From NCBI GenBank assembly GCA_009176605.1, contig SEYY01000988.1:7501-71500 (forward strand): a stretch of DNA of 64,000 nt, written 5' to 3'. Position numbers and translations under genes: made by a program. A model generated the notes under the pieces. The model was given only the letters and a program-made list of their open reading frames with translations, did no database searches and was not told the DNA's origin. This document shows, one piece after another, positions 63,222 to 64,000 of this stretch. Source of the DNA: Armadillidium nasatum. Lineage: Eukaryota > Arthropoda > Malacostraca > Isopoda > Armadillidiidae. How positions within the stretch are numbered: the first letter of the stretch is position 1; every line of letters begins with the position of its first letter.

Positions 63222-64000
63222 TGAATGAATTTTCATATCCATCATCCTTTTTAATTTTACAAGTTTTCAAATGTTTCCTCTTATTTTCTAACACATATTT
63301 TGCAATTATTAAAAGTTATAAAAGGGTAATTTTACTGTCTTACCATTGTTCTAGTCCCAAAGAATTTGAATTTATAGAGCAATTTTTTTTTTTTTTTCCA
63401 GAAAATAAATGTTTTTTTTTGCAAATTTATTTTTATTATGCTGTCTCCTTTCCTGTAAAGTAATATGTGTTCAACTTTATTATTCGAAAGTAATTAAGGC
63501 TACTCGAAACTTCAGCTGGAGAGAGAAGAGGTCTCCAGCCAGAGTCATAGTTGTAAAAAGGACATCTCTGGCCTGGTCAGAGTCAGAGCTGCGGTGCATG
63601 ACTAGTTTGATTTGTAGGTACAAGAAAATTAATTAAGAGAAGAAAATATTTCTTATGTTTTTATTAAAAAAATATTACCTCATAGGTTAGCTGTTGTTTT
63701 GTTCAGTTTTAAAATAGTTAAACAATATTTATGTGGTTTAAAGATAGAAACTAATTGGTCAAGTGACTAACAAACAGCATAATAATTCAGTAATCCACAA
63801 AAACTGGTTAAAGAAGACAGTGCCTCCATTTTTATATGAATTGGTCAACTGTTGTGTAAGAATATATTAATTGTGTCATTATAAAATAAAAATATAAATA
63901 CTCTAAAAATAAGAGTATTAATAGTAAGTTGAATAGGACACACTCCAGCAGTAGCAGAAAAGATCAAACACCAATTAGGGGGATGTGAAGAATACTATTG
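63220..64000. other. Unassigned sequence at right edge
   Basis: AT-rich, in the upstream CTDSP intron. A GC-richer patch at 63500-63610 (CTGGAGAGAGAAGAGGTCTC and following) has no supported coding or splice context. Confidence 0.5.

Noticed and set aside
63500-63620. Possible host exon in a GC-richer patch
   Set aside because: No convincing frame, splice sites or similarity to CTDSP or any known protein.

Overview
Eukaryotic, AT-rich, repeat-dense genomic DNA with two 100-base assembly gaps. It is most likely from an invertebrate. The retrotransposon mix (Jockey-, CR1- and RTE-like LINEs, Ty3/gypsy, and a Copia element that resembles the crustacean GalEa type) suggests an arthropod, perhaps a crustacean, but this is inference. 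No bacterial operon, rRNA, functional tRNA or CRISPR is visible.

The only host gene recognised is a small C-terminal-domain phosphatase (CTDSP/SCP family, FCP1/NIF fold) on the minus strand. Two consecutive coding exons are present: 50765-50914 (50 codons) and 4196-4381 (62 codons). They join in phase 0 with GT/AG borders, so about 46.4 kb of the window is one intron. The exons carrying the DxDxT active site and the last C-terminal segment were not found and should lie outside the window, to the right and left respectively.

The intron and its flanks are a mosaic of mobile elements separated by some 36 long (TA)n tracts, mostly 80-170 bp. Left to right: gypsy-type gag fragment (1-1525); DNA-transposon transposase-like remnant (1525-2301); an inverted tandem array of a tRNA-Gly-like repeat (2587-3362); CTDSP exon; Jockey-like LINE (4945-7314); short terminal-inverted-repeat elements (7758-10523); a second transposase-like pseudogene with a nested CR1 piece (10865-13390); two (ATCCGC)-rich short elements around an RTE-like LINE (15060-16726); two related transposon remnants (17196-21265); a small LTR element (23105-25868); a CR1 LINE (25981-28089); a gypsy 3' half (28171-32188); a hAT-like MITE (33154-33578); a Copia element with both LTRs (33805-39024); a shrunken gypsy copy (39412-41939); a Jockey LINE (42115-44515); LINE and gypsy fragments (45545-48540); CTDSP exon; LINE fragments (51237-53989); a 1.4-kb DNA transposon with roughly 260-bp inverted repeats (54362-55768); and a gypsy element with two LTRs (55834-63132).

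The most interesting threads are: (1) a transposase-like family (motifs FSDGSGSQYKN, CDGVGGTTKR, WWIGKVEEI) that occurs in several copies here and can be tied to DNA-transposon ends of the form GGNATTC...CAACC; (2) nearly every element edge meeting a (TA)n tract; (3) both CTDSP exons being flanked directly by (TA)n, one with its 3' splice site only a few bases from the tract. All coordinates of decayed elements are by eye and approximate.
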